DNA of 64,000 nt, taken from contig NZ_FUYV01000011.1 in the NCBI RefSeq assembly GCF_900168165.1, positions 39,938 to 103,937 on the forward strand, read 5' to 3'. The position numbers were made by a program, and so were the translations under genes. Below the pieces are notes generated by a model, which saw only the letters and a list, made by a program, of their open reading frames with translations, searched no databases and had not been told where the DNA came from. This document shows, piece by piece, positions 1 through 8,440 of this stretch (position 1 is the stretch's first letter; each line of letters starts with the position of its first letter). The stretch is from Alkalitalea saponilacus. Lineage in GTDB: Bacteria > Bacteroidota > Bacteroidia > Bacteroidales > Marinilabiliaceae.

Positions 1-17
1 AAAAACGAGTCTGCGAG

Positions 18-863
18 CTACACAGTATCAATAAAATTCCTCTCTGTTTTATGAAACACCACAATCCCTATTACCAACAGCACCGTTGTAAATGCCGCGC
101 TGTACCCCAAATATCCCCAGCTAAAGTTTCCGGCACCCAAAAAAGCGTATTTAAATCCTTCCACGATGGGAGATAGGGGGTTAAGCATCAGAATGGTTTT
201 CATTTTTCCTTCAGGGATTTCACTCATGGGGTAGATTACCGGCGTTGAATACATCAGTAATTGCACACCAAAGGTAATCAGGAATTTCAGGTCGCGGTAT
301 TTGGTGGTCATGGAGGTGAAAAGAATGCCGGCACCCATGCCCATTAAAGCCATGATGGTGATATAAACCGGAAGCAGGGCGATGGTCCAGTTGGGCTGTA
401 CCGAAGCTTCCCCCTTAATGAGGAAGTAGGCATACACCGCCAGAAAAAACACCAGCTGAATAAAAAACTTAATCAATCCCGAGGTGACCTTACTAAGCGG
501 CATGATGAGCCGGGGAAAATAGACCTTCCCAAAAATGGCCGCATTCTGCGTGAAGGTGTCACTGGTTTGGTTAAAACTCTCAGCAAAATAGTTCCATATC
601 ACGATGCCCGAAAGGTAGAATAGTGCCATGGGTTGTCCATCGGTGGAGATCTGGGCTATCTTTCCGAATACCACGATGTAAATAAACGTGGTAAGAATGG
701 GTTGAACAATGAACCAGATGGGACCGAGAACCGTCTGTTTATAAACCGTGATCACATCACGTTTTACGAACATGTAAAGGAGGTCGCGGTATTGCCAAAT
801 CTCTTTAAAATTAATATCGAAAGCATGCCTTTTGGGGCGGATGATGAGGTCGTATTGAGTCAT
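18..863 (-). CDS. ABC-2 type polysaccharide/polyol-phosphate export permease
   Basis: The 281-aa product is an integral membrane protein with about six hydrophobic segments after a roughly 30-residue cytoplasmic N-terminus (IWQYRDLLYMFVKRDV, then GPIWFIVQP). This fits the Wzm/TagG/KpsM family of ABC-2 permeases, which move O-antigen, teichoic-acid or capsule precursors across the inner membrane with a separate ATPase. The length is normal for the family and the stop codon lies inside the window, so the gene is complete. The partner ATPase is not visible and would be expected just beyond the left edge. The upstream side holds a heptameric repeat array (from 891). The transported polymer cannot be told from the sequence. 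Confidence 0.9.
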   Translation of the reverse strand: MTQYDLIIRPKRHAFDINFKEIWQYRDLLYMFVKRDVITVYKQTVLGPIWFIVQPILTTFIYIVVFGKIAQISTDGQPMALFYLSGIVIWNYFAESFNQTSDTFTQNAAIFGKVYFPRLIMPLSKVTSGLIKFFIQLVFFLAVYAYFLIKGEASVQPNWTIALLPVYITIMALMGMGAGILFTSMTTKYRDLKFLITFGVQLLMYSTPVIYPMSEIPEGKMKTILMLNPLSPIVEGFKYAFLGAGNFSWGYLGYSAAFTTVLLVIGIVVFHKTERNFIDTV

Positions 864-890
864 TTTTTTATTTTGTACTGGTTGAAAAAT

Positions 891-1024
891 CGGAGACCGG
901 AGAACGGAAACCGGAGATCGGAGACCGGAAAATGGAGACCGGAAAATGGAGACCGGAGATCGGAAACCGGAGATCGGAAACCGGAGACCGGAAAATGGAG
1001 ACCGGAGACCGGAGATCGGAAAAT
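891..1024. repeat. Tandem heptamer array, CGGAGAY type
   Basis: Imperfect tandem units of seven bases (CGGAGAC, CGGAGAT, CGGAAAC, with some CGGAAAATGGAGAC steps) begin 27 bases upstream of the permease start. Short ORFs that can be read through it are products of the repeat and carry no recognisable domain. The same unit recurs at 8092-8158 and, in reverse orientation, around 25485-25520. Confidence 0.9.
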
Positions 1025-1091
1025 GGGTTTATGGTTTGGGGTTTATGGTTTGGGGTTTATAGTTTAGGGTTTATAGTTTATGGTTTGGGGT
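1024..1091. repeat. Tandem heptamer array, GGTTTAT/GGTTTGG type
   Basis: Seven-base units GGTTTAT, GGTTTGG and AGTTTAT follow the CGGAGAY array directly. Read on the strand of the adjacent permease gene these are AAC-type units lying upstream of its start. The rest of the gap to 1319 holds degenerate repeats of the kind CTTATGTGCCTTATGTGG and a copy of a CACAAAG-rich element also seen near 3910-4010 and 11490-11600. I see no gene here. Confidence 0.85.
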
Positions 1092-1319
1092 TATACAATC
1101 AATTCTCAACCCTTAACTTTTCTTATGTGCCTTATGTGGTTTAATCTAACCACGGAGTTCACGGAGATTGACACAAAGTACACTAATATTTATAGAGGAC
1201 TCTGTGCCTACTTTGTGCCTATTGTGGTTAAAATGGGTTTATGTTACACGCCTAGGGTTTGCTTATATGCTTGGTAAACAAAGAGTCACATTTTTACATG
1301 ATCAGTAATCTATCTATTT

Positions 1320-1697
1320 CTACGATCTCTTTGCTTTCAGCGCTTTAATTAGCTTTTTATCAAAAGTATGAATTTTAGCTTCTCTAATTTCATGATAAGC
1401 CAATAGCAGATTATCTGCATAATCAAGGTTGTTTTGCGATAAGAGTTTAAGCGCCAATCTGATTATTGGTTTTTGATCCAGTATTACATTTGGATAGTCG
1501 ATAAGCCATGTCAAAGCATTACAAATCAACTCATTTTGGATTTTATAAACCTTTTGCAAAACATAAACGACCTCGGCTATGATTTCACCAGGTATAGTGA
1601 TTGATTTGTTTTCAAAAACATGCGATGCATTATGATATTGTTGTTCATTATCTTTTAGCAGGTATCTTAGAATATAATTGGCATCAGCTATTTCCAT
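1320..1697 (-). CDS. PIN-domain toxin-like ribonuclease (VapC-type)
   Basis: The 125-aa protein opens with a hydrophobic strand and an early acidic residue (MEIADANYILRYLL, Asp5), has Glu residues in the middle (IIAEVVYVLQ), and near the C-terminus a YADNLLLAYHE segment with a further Asp. This is the order of acidic residues that build the Mg2+ site of PIN nucleases. VapC-type PIN toxins cleave tRNA or rRNA and are held inactive by a partner encoded upstream. The start overlaps the end of the upstream 89-aa gene by 14 bases, as in toxin-antitoxin operons. The classification rests on motif pattern and context. Confidence 0.8.
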   Translation of the reverse strand: MEIADANYILRYLLKDNEQQYHNASHVFENKSITIPGEIIAEVVYVLQKVYKIQNELICNALTWLIDYPNVILDQKPIIRLALKLLSQNNLDYADNLLLAYHEIREAKIHTFDKKLIKALKAKRS

Positions 1698-1953
1698 ATT
1701 TTTCTTTTACGTGCTTTTCATATGCTGTTTTTTCTTCTGCCACTTTGGATAAATCTGAGAATTGCTTCAGCGCTCCGGCAGCTTTATACAGTTCATTGGT
1801 TGCAGATTGGACATTATCTTCAACAAGGATGATGATTTCGGCTCTTTTCCCTTTGAGGTCTTTTAATTCATCAAATCGGATGATTGCTGGATCAATTATG
1901 GTATTTATACGGATAGCTTGCATCGCTAAAGAATTTATGTTCTGAAATTTCAA
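1684..1953 (-). CDS. Putative antitoxin partner of the PIN protein
   Basis: The 89-aa protein lies directly upstream of the PIN gene and overlaps it by 14 bases. Its N-terminal half (AIRINTIIDPAIIRFDELKDLKGKRAEIIILV) reads as alternating strands and a short helix, as in small AbrB/Phd-like antitoxin folds. The C-terminal half (ELYKAAGALKQFSDLSKVAEEKTAYEKHVKEKYG) is charged and helical and suits a toxin-neutralising tail. An internal Met (residue 11) is an alternative start. I do not recognise a specific named family, so the antitoxin role is inferred from position and size. Confidence 0.65.
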   Translation of the reverse strand: MKFQNINSLAMQAIRINTIIDPAIIRFDELKDLKGKRAEIIILVEDNVQSATNELYKAAGALKQFSDLSKVAEEKTAYEKHVKEKYGNS

Positions 1954-2078
1954 ATGTACGTTGATTTTTATGGATTGACAAGATTGTAAATTGTCATCGA
2001 TTATACACGATTTCTTTTTGCTGGCTCCCTGTTAATACTTTGGTGTCATTCGTTATATGATATTCTTTTGTATTCCCC

Positions 2079-2475
2079 CCTTGGGGGTAGGGGGTGAAAT
2101 ATTCTGGTTTTTTGGTCAATGAATTTACGTTAATTTGCACGAATTGGTTTGCTCGCGTCGCTCGCTTGTTTTGTCCGCAGATTATTTGGATTAAGCGGAT
2201 TGGTTTGCTCGCGGGCTCGCTTGTTTTGTCCGCAGATTTAAGGGATTTAACGGATTTTTGCTCGCGTCGCTCGCTGTTTGTCCGCAGATTATTTGGATTT
2301 AACGGATTTTTTGCTCGGGTTGCTCGCTTAGGTTTAGGAATTCTTTTGTTTTTCCAACTTGGGGGGCAGGGGGTGAAACCTGCTGATTAAATCCTGTTCC
2401 AATTGGTTTGGTGACTGTATCGCTGTAACTACTTTTGTGTAATTAGTTATATAGTTTTCTTATGTGTCTTATGTG
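2079..2475. repeat. Long direct repeat, left copy (flanks zeta-kinase cassette)
   Basis: The segment starts with GGGGGTGAAATATTCTGG and runs through several units of the form TTTGTCCGCAGATT...GGATTTAACGGATTTT...GCTCGCGTCGCTCGC. It ends with a tail containing GGTGACTGTATCGCTGTAAC and CTTATGTGTCTTATGTGG. The same order of blocks recurs at 3571-3915 with only small differences. Translations of it have no meaning beyond the repeat. Confidence 0.85.
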
Positions 2476-2519
2476 GTATGTAATTTGATTTGCACAGCTA
2501 CGGCGGTATATTTTCTAAT

Positions 2520-2681
2520 TCATTTATACACAATCTGGTTGGCAGTAATATTTTCAGGTGATACTTCAATTATCTTTCCTTCTTTGGATATGATTATTGG
2601 AGTTTTCTTATATTTCTTGAATTCAATAAGCTTTTTATAAGCTTTCTCAAGTCCTTCTTTAATTCTTTCAATATTGTCCAT
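2520..2681 (-). CDS. 53-aa protein downstream of the zeta-like kinase
   Basis: A short reading frame starts 2 bases after the stop of the kinase gene and ends in TGA. The product is a basic helical segment (MDNIERIKEGLEKAYKKLIEF) followed by a strand-like stretch (TPIIISKEGKIIEVSPENI). Tight spacing, the same strand and sensible composition support a real two-gene unit. The order (kinase first, small partner second) and the size suggest an accessory or antitoxin protein, but I recognise no named family. It could be misannotated as intergenic because it is so short. Confidence 0.6.
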   Translation of the reverse strand: MDNIERIKEGLEKAYKKLIEFKKYKKTPIIISKEGKIIEVSPENITANQIVYK

Positions 2682-2683
2682 AG

Positions 2684-3259
2684 CTATATGTTTTTATATT
2701 GATTCAATAATTCATTCCATTTATCGGTATTCTTAACAGTAGTGCTGTTCGTATTTTTATGAGCTATTATCTCATATGGTTCTCCTGAATTATCAATGAA
2801 CATCCATTCATCAACAATGGGTTCGAAAATTTGATAAAAATTTTTCAAACCTTTGTCATATCTTCTTCTGATTACATCCTCCGGTATATTATGACCTCCC
2901 TCTCTTACTCTGGTCTCAACACGTTTAACAGCCAATTCCGGTGTGCGTAACCAAAAGAACAAAAGAGTAATCTCATAGCCTTTTTCTTTTGCTTTCAACA
3001 CAAGGTTCCTATAACTCCTTGTTGCTAATGTAGTTTCAAATGCGAAATCCTGTTCGTTTAAAATCAACTTGTTTATTTTCTCCAACATTAATCTTCCTGC
3101 TTGTATTGCTTCAGATTCAGGATTAAACGGTGAAAGCCCTTTTGCTATTTCGTCAGCATTTACGAACTCCTCACAATTCAATATTTCCGGTAAAATCGTA
3201 TAAGAAACAGTTGTTTTTCCGGCACCGTTACATCCCGAGATAATAAATAGTCTTTTCAA
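2684..3259 (-). CDS. Zeta-toxin-like P-loop kinase
   Basis: The 191-aa protein begins MKRLFIISGCNGAGKTT, a Walker A motif (GxxGxGKTT) at the extreme N-terminus. It continues with FVNADEIAKGLSPF and FAFETTLATRSY, the two hallmark segments of the zeta toxin/AAA_33 kinase group, and a helical HNIPEDVIRRRYDKGLKNF lid. Zeta toxins phosphorylate UDP-N-acetylglucosamine; related kinases in Bacteroidota have unknown targets. No epsilon-like antitoxin lies upstream. A 53-aa gene follows at 2520-2681. The cassette sits between near-identical long direct repeats, which suggests acquisition or mobility. Confidence 0.85.
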   Translation of the reverse strand: MKRLFIISGCNGAGKTTVSYTILPEILNCEEFVNADEIAKGLSPFNPESEAIQAGRLMLEKINKLILNEQDFAFETTLATRSYRNLVLKAKEKGYEITLLFFWLRTPELAVKRVETRVREGGHNIPEDVIRRRYDKGLKNFYQIFEPIVDEWMFIDNSGEPYEIIAHKNTNSTTVKNTDKWNELLNQYKNI

Positions 3260-3334
3260 TATGTTTTTTTGTAAAATTCATTTAAACCCACATGTTTTCT
3301 ATAACATGCTTTCTATAAGTTGTATACGCTCTCG

Positions 3335-3570
3335 TTAGGAGCCGGGGGGGGTGAAACCTGCTGATTAAATCCTGTTCCAATTGGTTTGGTCGCGTGGCTC
3401 GCTTGTTTTTGTCCGCAGATTCTTGGCAAGCCAAGCGGCAGAGCCGAGCGATGTGGATTAAAGGGATTTTTTGCTCGCGTCGCTCGCTGTTTGTCCGCAG
3501 ATTTAAAGGATTTAACGGATTTTTGCTCGGGTCGCTCGCTTAGGCTTAGGGATTTTGTTGTTTTCCCCAC
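3335..3570. repeat. Partial copy of the long repeat
   Basis: This piece begins with the GGGGGTGAAACCTGCTG block, which occurs at the end of the neighbouring copies, and then repeats the TTTGTCCGCAGATT / GCTCGCGTCGCTCGC units. It carries a private insertion around 3423-3452 (CTTGGCAAGCCAAG, a near palindrome). It directly precedes the complete right-hand copy, so repeat units are arrayed head to tail on this side of the kinase. Confidence 0.75.
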
Positions 3571-3915
3571 TTGGGGGGTTAGGGGGTGAAATATTCTGGT
3601 TTTTTGGTCAATGAATTTACGCGAATTTGCACCAATTGGTTTGCTCGCGTCGCTCGCTGTTTGTCCGCAGATTATTTGGATTTAACGGATTTTTTGCTCG
3701 CGTCGCTCGCTTTTTTTGTCCGCAGATTATGTGGATTAAAGGGATTTTTTGCTCGCGTCGCTCGCTTAGGGTTAGGGATTTTGTTGTTTTCCCAACTTGG
3801 GGGTAGGGGGTGAAACCTGCTGATTAAATCCTGTTCCAATTGGTTTGGTGACTGTATCGCTGTAACTACTTTTGTGTAATTAGTTATATAATTTTCTTAT
3901 GTGCCTTATGTGGTA
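3571..3915. repeat. Long direct repeat, right copy
   Basis: Block for block this matches 2079-2475: GGGGGTGAAATATTCTGG, a stretch of GTCCGCAGATT/GCTCGCGTCGCTCGC units, GGGGGTGAAACCTGCTG, GGTGACTGTATCGCTG, and the terminal CTTATGTGCCTTATGTGG. The copies differ in the number of internal ~50-bp units. Recombination between the two would delete the intervening kinase cassette. Confidence 0.85.
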
Positions 3916-4163
3916 AATAAAACGCAAAGACGTCAGGCTTCATTGAGGCCTCTGTGTCTTCTTTGTGCTCTTTGTGGTTAAAATGGTTTTATTTTGCACA
4001 CCTACGGCGAGTCAATGCTTTCGCCCTTTCAGGGCTTTACGAGAAGCGGCATTTCTGTTATCATAGGGCTTCACCCTATGTTGTTGGATTACGCCCCTTT
4101 GGGGCTCTTCTCTAACAGAACCCTAAACCTTTTGCATCCTTCGTAGCTTTAGCGTAGAAGAGC
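3916..4163. repeat. CACAAAG-rich element and cluster of short hairpins
   Basis: The first part repeats an element also found near 1150-1245 and inverted near 11490-11600, ending in CACACCTACGGCG. From about 4028 three short palindromes follow at close spacing: GCCCTTTCAGGGC, ATAGGGCTTCACCCTAT and GCCCCTTTGGGGC. The arrangement is like REP/BIME clusters in other bacteria. I see no coding capacity. Confidence 0.6.
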
Positions 4164-4265
4164 AAACCATAAACCCTGAACTCTGAACTCTGAACTCTGA
4201 ACTCTGAACCCTGAACATTCAACCTTAAACCTAAAACTTTAAACTCTCAACTCTCAACTCCAAAC
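4164..4265. repeat. Tandem heptamer array, AAC type (AACTCTG/AACCCTG/AACCTTA)
   Basis: Seven-base units AACTCTG, AACCCTG, AACCTTA and AACTCTC run in register, and 4241-4264 continues with AACTCTC. Related but degenerate tracts occur at 4515-4610 and 4806-4890, ahead of the TPR gene. The tract at 4515-4545 is GTT-type and the following one AAC-type, so this long gap contains more than one repeat module. Confidence 0.8.
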
Positions 4266-4319
4266 CTTCCTTACGTGCCTTATGTGGATTAATATGATTA
4301 AAAACCATTGTCTTAACTT

Positions 4320-4512
4320 CATGGCATGCCTCCGGCTTGGTGAGTCCCACCAATGGCAAATGCAAATTTAGCTCAAATCCCTTAAATAACGAAAAGAAGA
4401 GATACTAAGTTACGAAATTATCCGTCATGGGTGAAGAAAGGTTGGCAGGTCAAGAGACGAAGTATTGCGGAGTCGTGTGAAACGAGATGATAGGTTAGAG
4501 GCCGGGCACAAT
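4320..4512 (+). other. Unique segment of unknown nature (possible structured-RNA or intron remnant)
   Basis: Unlike the repeats around it, this stretch is not heptameric. It contains runs such as AAGAGACGAAGTATTGCGG and GTCGTGTGAAACGAGATG that look like pieces of a folded RNA. I noted a vague resemblance to group II intron ribozyme sequence, without a recognisable domain V or maturase. No protein is encoded. It may simply be a decayed element. Confidence 0.25.
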
Positions 4513-4805
4513 TGGTTTATAGTTTTATGGTTTATAGTTTATAGTTAATGCCCTAAACCCTCAACTTCAAACCCACAACCCACAACTTCAAACCTTAAAC
4601 TTTTAAACTTCTTATGTGTACTTTGTGATTAAAATGCTTTTAAGTTGCACACCTACGGCGTGCCGGGGATTAGGGCATCTATGTTTCTATTAATATTTAC
4701 CACCTACGGCGGCTTACTATTAGAACCAACCTATTGACCTATTAACCTTTTATCCCACCCTGTGGGTGTCGATACCCGGCATTCCGTTTTACTTCAACTC
4801 CGCTA

Positions 4806-4890
4806 CGCTTCGAAACTTCAAACCTTCAACTCTCAACCTTCAACTCTCAACCTTCAACTCTCAACCTTCAACTCTAAACCTTAAACCCCA
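4806..4890. repeat. Tandem heptamer array, AAC type, upstream of TPR gene
   Basis: Units AACTTCA, AACCTTC, AACTCTC and AACCTTA repeat with a seven-base period on the plus strand, ahead of the plus-strand TPR gene. A CGCTACGCTTCG core lies just before the array (about 4801-4812). The remaining bases to 5070 are A/T-rich leader. Confidence 0.8.
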
Positions 4891-5070
4891 AATCCGCCAC
4901 CAATAAAAAAAACCTTTTTTTGATTTTTATTCATCTTTATTTATCTTCACAGCTGAAAAACCTAAAGCAATTTGTGTTTAAAAGAAATCTGACAACAGAG
5001 AGTTTAGTTTAAATTGGCACAACAGTTGTTATCAGGTTCAGAAGATGTCCTCATATTTCAATTCGAATCT

Positions 5071-8000
5071 ATGATAAAGCGAATATTCGTTGCAGTTTTA
5101 TTAACTGTGGTCTCATTAAATCCATCATTGGGACAACGTAGCCTTGATTCCCAACAACCCGAAAGAAAATTTGAAGAGGCCATGTCCCATTTTCGGCGTG
5201 GTTATTATGGGGTAGCCCGTCAACTTTTTGAGGAGGTAAAACATAATGTTTCCGATGAGCAACGAACGCTGCGTTCGGATGCAGCATTCTACGAAGCTTT
5301 GTCTTCATCCAGACTCGATAACGACGATGCCTCATTTCTTCTGGAGCGATTCATTGATGATTACCCCGGAAGTCCACATCTTTCACATGCACGTTTTCGA
5401 ATTGGAGAACTGGCTCATGACAGCAACAGGCTGAGGGTGGCCATCCGTTGGTACGACAGGGTAGATCCCAACGATCTTGATCGCGACGTGAGGTTGCGAT
5501 ACTATTTTAAAGCGGGGTATGCCAACTTCATGGAAGAGGAGTATGATAAGGCAGCACGTCTCCTTAATCAGGTTAAGGATGTTCCATCTGATTGGTGGGG
5601 GCCTGCCAATTATTATTATGCTCATATTCAATACGACAGGGGCAATCATCAGTCGGCTTTGCGTACATTTACCCGGTTAAAGAATGAGCCGGGTTTTCAG
5701 AATGTTGTACCTTATTATATTGCACAAATCTATTACATGCAGGGCGATTATGACGCTGCCATTGAATATGGAACGCCTTTAATGGCCGATGCCCGTGGAG
5801 TGATGCGCACCGATTTGGCCAGGGTTTTGGGTGATGCATGGTATGCCAAAGAGAACTATTCACGTGCCATTCCTTATTTGTCCATCGTTGTAAAAGAGAC
5901 CAAAACACCTCGCCGCGAAGATTACTACCATTTAGGATTATCATACTATTTTGTAAACGATTTTGAGCAGGCAGCAGTTTTCCTGGCCCAGGTAACTTCT
6001 TCTGAAGATGATATGACACAGAATGCCTATTATCATTTGGCCGATTGCTACTTACGTTTGGGCGACAAGCAAAACGCGCGCATTGCGTTTGAAGCAGCAC
6101 AGCGTCTCCATTTCGACAAGGCCATTCGTGAAGATGCCATGTTCAATTACATTAAACTGAGCTATGAGCTCAGTTTTTCTCCTTTCAACGAAATCATCAA
6201 TTCATTTTTACAATTTATAGAAGAGTTTCCCGAAAGCCAGCACATCGATGAGGCTTATCGCTATTTGGGTCAGGCTTTGCTTACAACCCGCAATTACCGT
6301 CAGGCATTAGAGGCCATGGAGCGCATTCAGCACAAAAATGCCGATGTTTACAGAGCCATGCAGCGGGTATCCTATTATAGAGGACTGGAGTTGTTTACCA
6401 ATCTTCAGTTTACGGATGCCATAGCGATGTTCGATTACAGCCTTAATTACGGCCGTTACGATAACACCATAAAAATGGGAGCTCTTTACTGGCGTGGCGA
6501 ATCGCACTACCGACTTGGAAACTATCAAAAAGCACTGGCTGATTACACGCAGTTTATTGAAACTCCCGGATCAAGAAATTTGCCGGAGTTTGTTACGGCA
6601 CATTACAACATTGGTTATTGCCATTTTAATCTGGGTAATTTTAGTGCAGCAGGACAGTGGTTTCGTAGGTTTCTGGTGCAAAACGACGGGAGACAGCCCG
6701 CGAAGCAAGGTGATGCGCTCAATAGGCTGGGTGATACCTATTTTATGGTGCGTGATTTCAGAAATGCCATGACTTACTACGAACGGGCCGCTGCGCTTCC
6801 TGAAGGATCACCCGATTACGCCATGTTCCAAAGAGCCATATCCCTTGGAATATCGCGTGATCATGATGGTAAAATTCGGCAGTTGAATGAATTGATTACC
6901 CGTTTTCCGCGTTCTCCCTATTTGGATGATGCATGGTATGAAATGGGACGTTCTTTCGTTGCTAAAAATGATCTGAATGAGGCCATCAGATGCTTTAAAA
7001 CGGTCAGAGACCGTTTTCCTCGAAGTCGCTTTGCAAAGAAATCAATGCTTCAACTGGGATTAGTCTATTATAATACAGGCGATCTGAATCAGTCCATGGT
7101 ATTCTACAAACGAGTGGTAAACGAGTTTCCCGGTACTCCCGAGGCTGAGGATGCATTGTTAGGCATTCGCAATATATATATGGATCAGAATAATCCGGAC
7201 GGGTATATTCGATATACCAACCAGATTGGAGGATTTGCCCGGGTTGATGATCGTCAGCGTGACTCACTGAGTTATGTTTCGGCAGAGCGTTTGTATATGT
7301 CAGGGAATTGTGCCCAGGCTCTTGTACAGCTGCAGAATTATCTGACATCATTTCCTCAGGGGAGATTTGTTCTGAATGCTCATTATTACAAAGCCGATTG
7401 TCAGTTTAGAGATGGGCAATATGAAGAAGCTCTTGTCTCTTATGAGTTTGTTACCGGACGTGGCAGAAGCCTCTTTTCAGAAGACGCATTGCGTCGAGCC
7501 GGGCAAATTCATTTCAGGAAAGAGAATTACGGCAGAGCTCTGGATTATTTTAAGAGACTGGAGGAAGAGGCCGATCTGGAAGAGAACAGGCAAGAGGCGC
7601 TTATAGGACAAATGCGGGCATTGCGACACCTGGGGACGCCAACCTCAATCATAGATGCAGCCGGACGGGTTTTGGACAACCCGCGAATGGCACCCGAAAT
7701 TGTGCGTGAAGCAAGGTTTCTCAAGGCCAAGGCTCATATTGATCTGAATCAGAAGCAGCGAGCCCTGGAAGATTTCGAAATTCTGGCAGAAAACACAAGC
7801 AGCAGGGAGGGTTCCGAAGCCCGCTTCAGGGTGATTGAAATTTTGTATGAAGATGGAAAAAGAGCAGAAGCCGAGCAAAAGGTCTTTGATTTTGTAAACA
7901 GAGGTACACCCCATCAATACTGGCTGGCACGCTCGTTCATCGTGTTATCGGACATATTTGCAGATCGGGGCGAATTTTTCCAGGCAACCCAGTACCTTGA

Positions 8001-8091
8001 GAGTTTGCTTGAGAACTATACATCGGAAGAAGATGATGTGAGAGAACTGGCTCAGGAGAGGCTGGAGCTGTATCGAAGACAGGTGGAATGA
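5071..8091 (+). CDS. Large secreted/periplasmic tetratricopeptide-repeat protein
   Basis: I place the start at ATG 5071 (1006 aa) because the protein then opens with a clean signal peptide (MIKRIFVAVLLTVVSLNPSLG/Q). The frame can be extended to a TTG at 5014, but that adds a non-hydrophobic tail in front of the signal. The mature protein is almost entirely TPR-like helical pairs, with many repeats of the pattern A-x-x-x-Y-x-x-x-G-D-Y-x-x-A-I-x-x-Y and tripartite YbgF-like units (FPRSPYLDDAWYEMGRSF). Such scaffolds bind partner proteins in the periplasm. The next gene encodes an outer-membrane barrel, so a joint envelope role is plausible but unproven. Confidence 0.85.
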   Translation: MIKRIFVAVLLTVVSLNPSLGQRSLDSQQPERKFEEAMSHFRRGYYGVARQLFEEVKHNVSDEQRTLRSDAAFYEALSSSRLDNDDASFLLERFIDDYPGSPHLSHARFRIGELAHDSNRLRVAIRWYDRVDPNDLDRDVRLRYYFKAGYANFMEEEYDKAARLLNQVKDVPSDWWGPANYYYAHIQYDRGNHQSALRTFTRLKNEPGFQNVVPYYIAQIYYMQGDYDAAIEYGTPLMADARGVMRTDLARVLGDAWYAKENYSRAIPYLSIVVKETKTPRREDYYHLGLSYYFVNDFEQAAVFLAQVTSSEDDMTQNAYYHLADCYLRLGDKQNARIAFEAAQRLHFDKAIREDAMFNYIKLSYELSFSPFNEIINSFLQFIEEFPESQHIDEAYRYLGQALLTTRNYRQALEAMERIQHKNADVYRAMQRVSYYRGLELFTNLQFTDAIAMFDYSLNYGRYDNTIKMGALYWRGESHYRLGNYQKALADYTQFIETPGSRNLPEFVTAHYNIGYCHFNLGNFSAAGQWFRRFLVQNDGRQPAKQGDALNRLGDTYFMVRDFRNAMTYYERAAALPEGSPDYAMFQRAISLGISRDHDGKIRQLNELITRFPRSPYLDDAWYEMGRSFVAKNDLNEAIRCFKTVRDRFPRSRFAKKSMLQLGLVYYNTGDLNQSMVFYKRVVNEFPGTPEAEDALLGIRNIYMDQNNPDGYIRYTNQIGGFARVDDRQRDSLSYVSAERLYMSGNCAQALVQLQNYLTSFPQGRFVLNAHYYKADCQFRDGQYEEALVSYEFVTGRGRSLFSEDALRRAGQIHFRKENYGRALDYFKRLEEEADLEENRQEALIGQMRALRHLGTPTSIIDAAGRVLDNPRMAPEIVREARFLKAKAHIDLNQKQRALEDFEILAENTSSREGSEARFRVIEILYEDGKRAEAEQKVFDFVNRGTPHQYWLARSFIVLSDIFADRGEFFQATQYLESLLENYTSEEDDVRELAQERLELYRRQVE

Positions 8092-8402
8092 CCGGAGATC
8101 GGAGACCGGAGATCGGAGATCGGAGACGGGAGACGGGAGACGGGAGATCGGAGAATGGATGAAAGGTTGATAGGTTTAAAGTTTAAAGTTTAAAGTTTTA
8201 GGTTCAAAGTTTTATGTTTTAGGTTCAAAGTTTTAAGTTCTGGGATATTGCTTCGCTGCAAGAACCATCAACCCTAAACTATTAACCCTCAACTATTAAC
8301 CCTAAACTATTAACCCTAAACTATCAACCCTCAACTATCAACCCTAAACTATTAACCCTAAACTATCAACCCTCAACTATTAACCCTCAACCCCAAACCT
8401 TA
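8092..8402. repeat. Composite palindromic heptamer element between TPR and barrel genes
   Basis: The 349-base gap contains, in order: CGGAGAY units (8092-8158) directly after the stop codon, AAGTTTA-type units (about 8165-8240), a short core with GCTTCGCTGC (about 8250), and AACCCTA/AACTATT/AACCCTC units (about 8262-8402) ahead of the next start. Left and right halves are of opposite sense (GTT then AAC), so a transcript could fold back on itself. No gene is present. Confidence 0.9.
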
Positions 8403-8440
8403 AACAAAAAAAAGAAGTAATAAATCAACAATATCGTTAT

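Noticed and set aside
932-1277. Several plus-strand ORFs in and behind the CGGAGAY/GGTTTAT arrays
   Set aside because: Their translations are periodic or composed of repeat sequence with no domain, and they overlap one another in different frames.
2094-2390. 98-aa ORF and the similar ones at 3313-3813
   Set aside because: They are read-through of the GTCCGCAGATT/GCTCGCGTCGCTCGC repeat and recur only because the repeat recurs.
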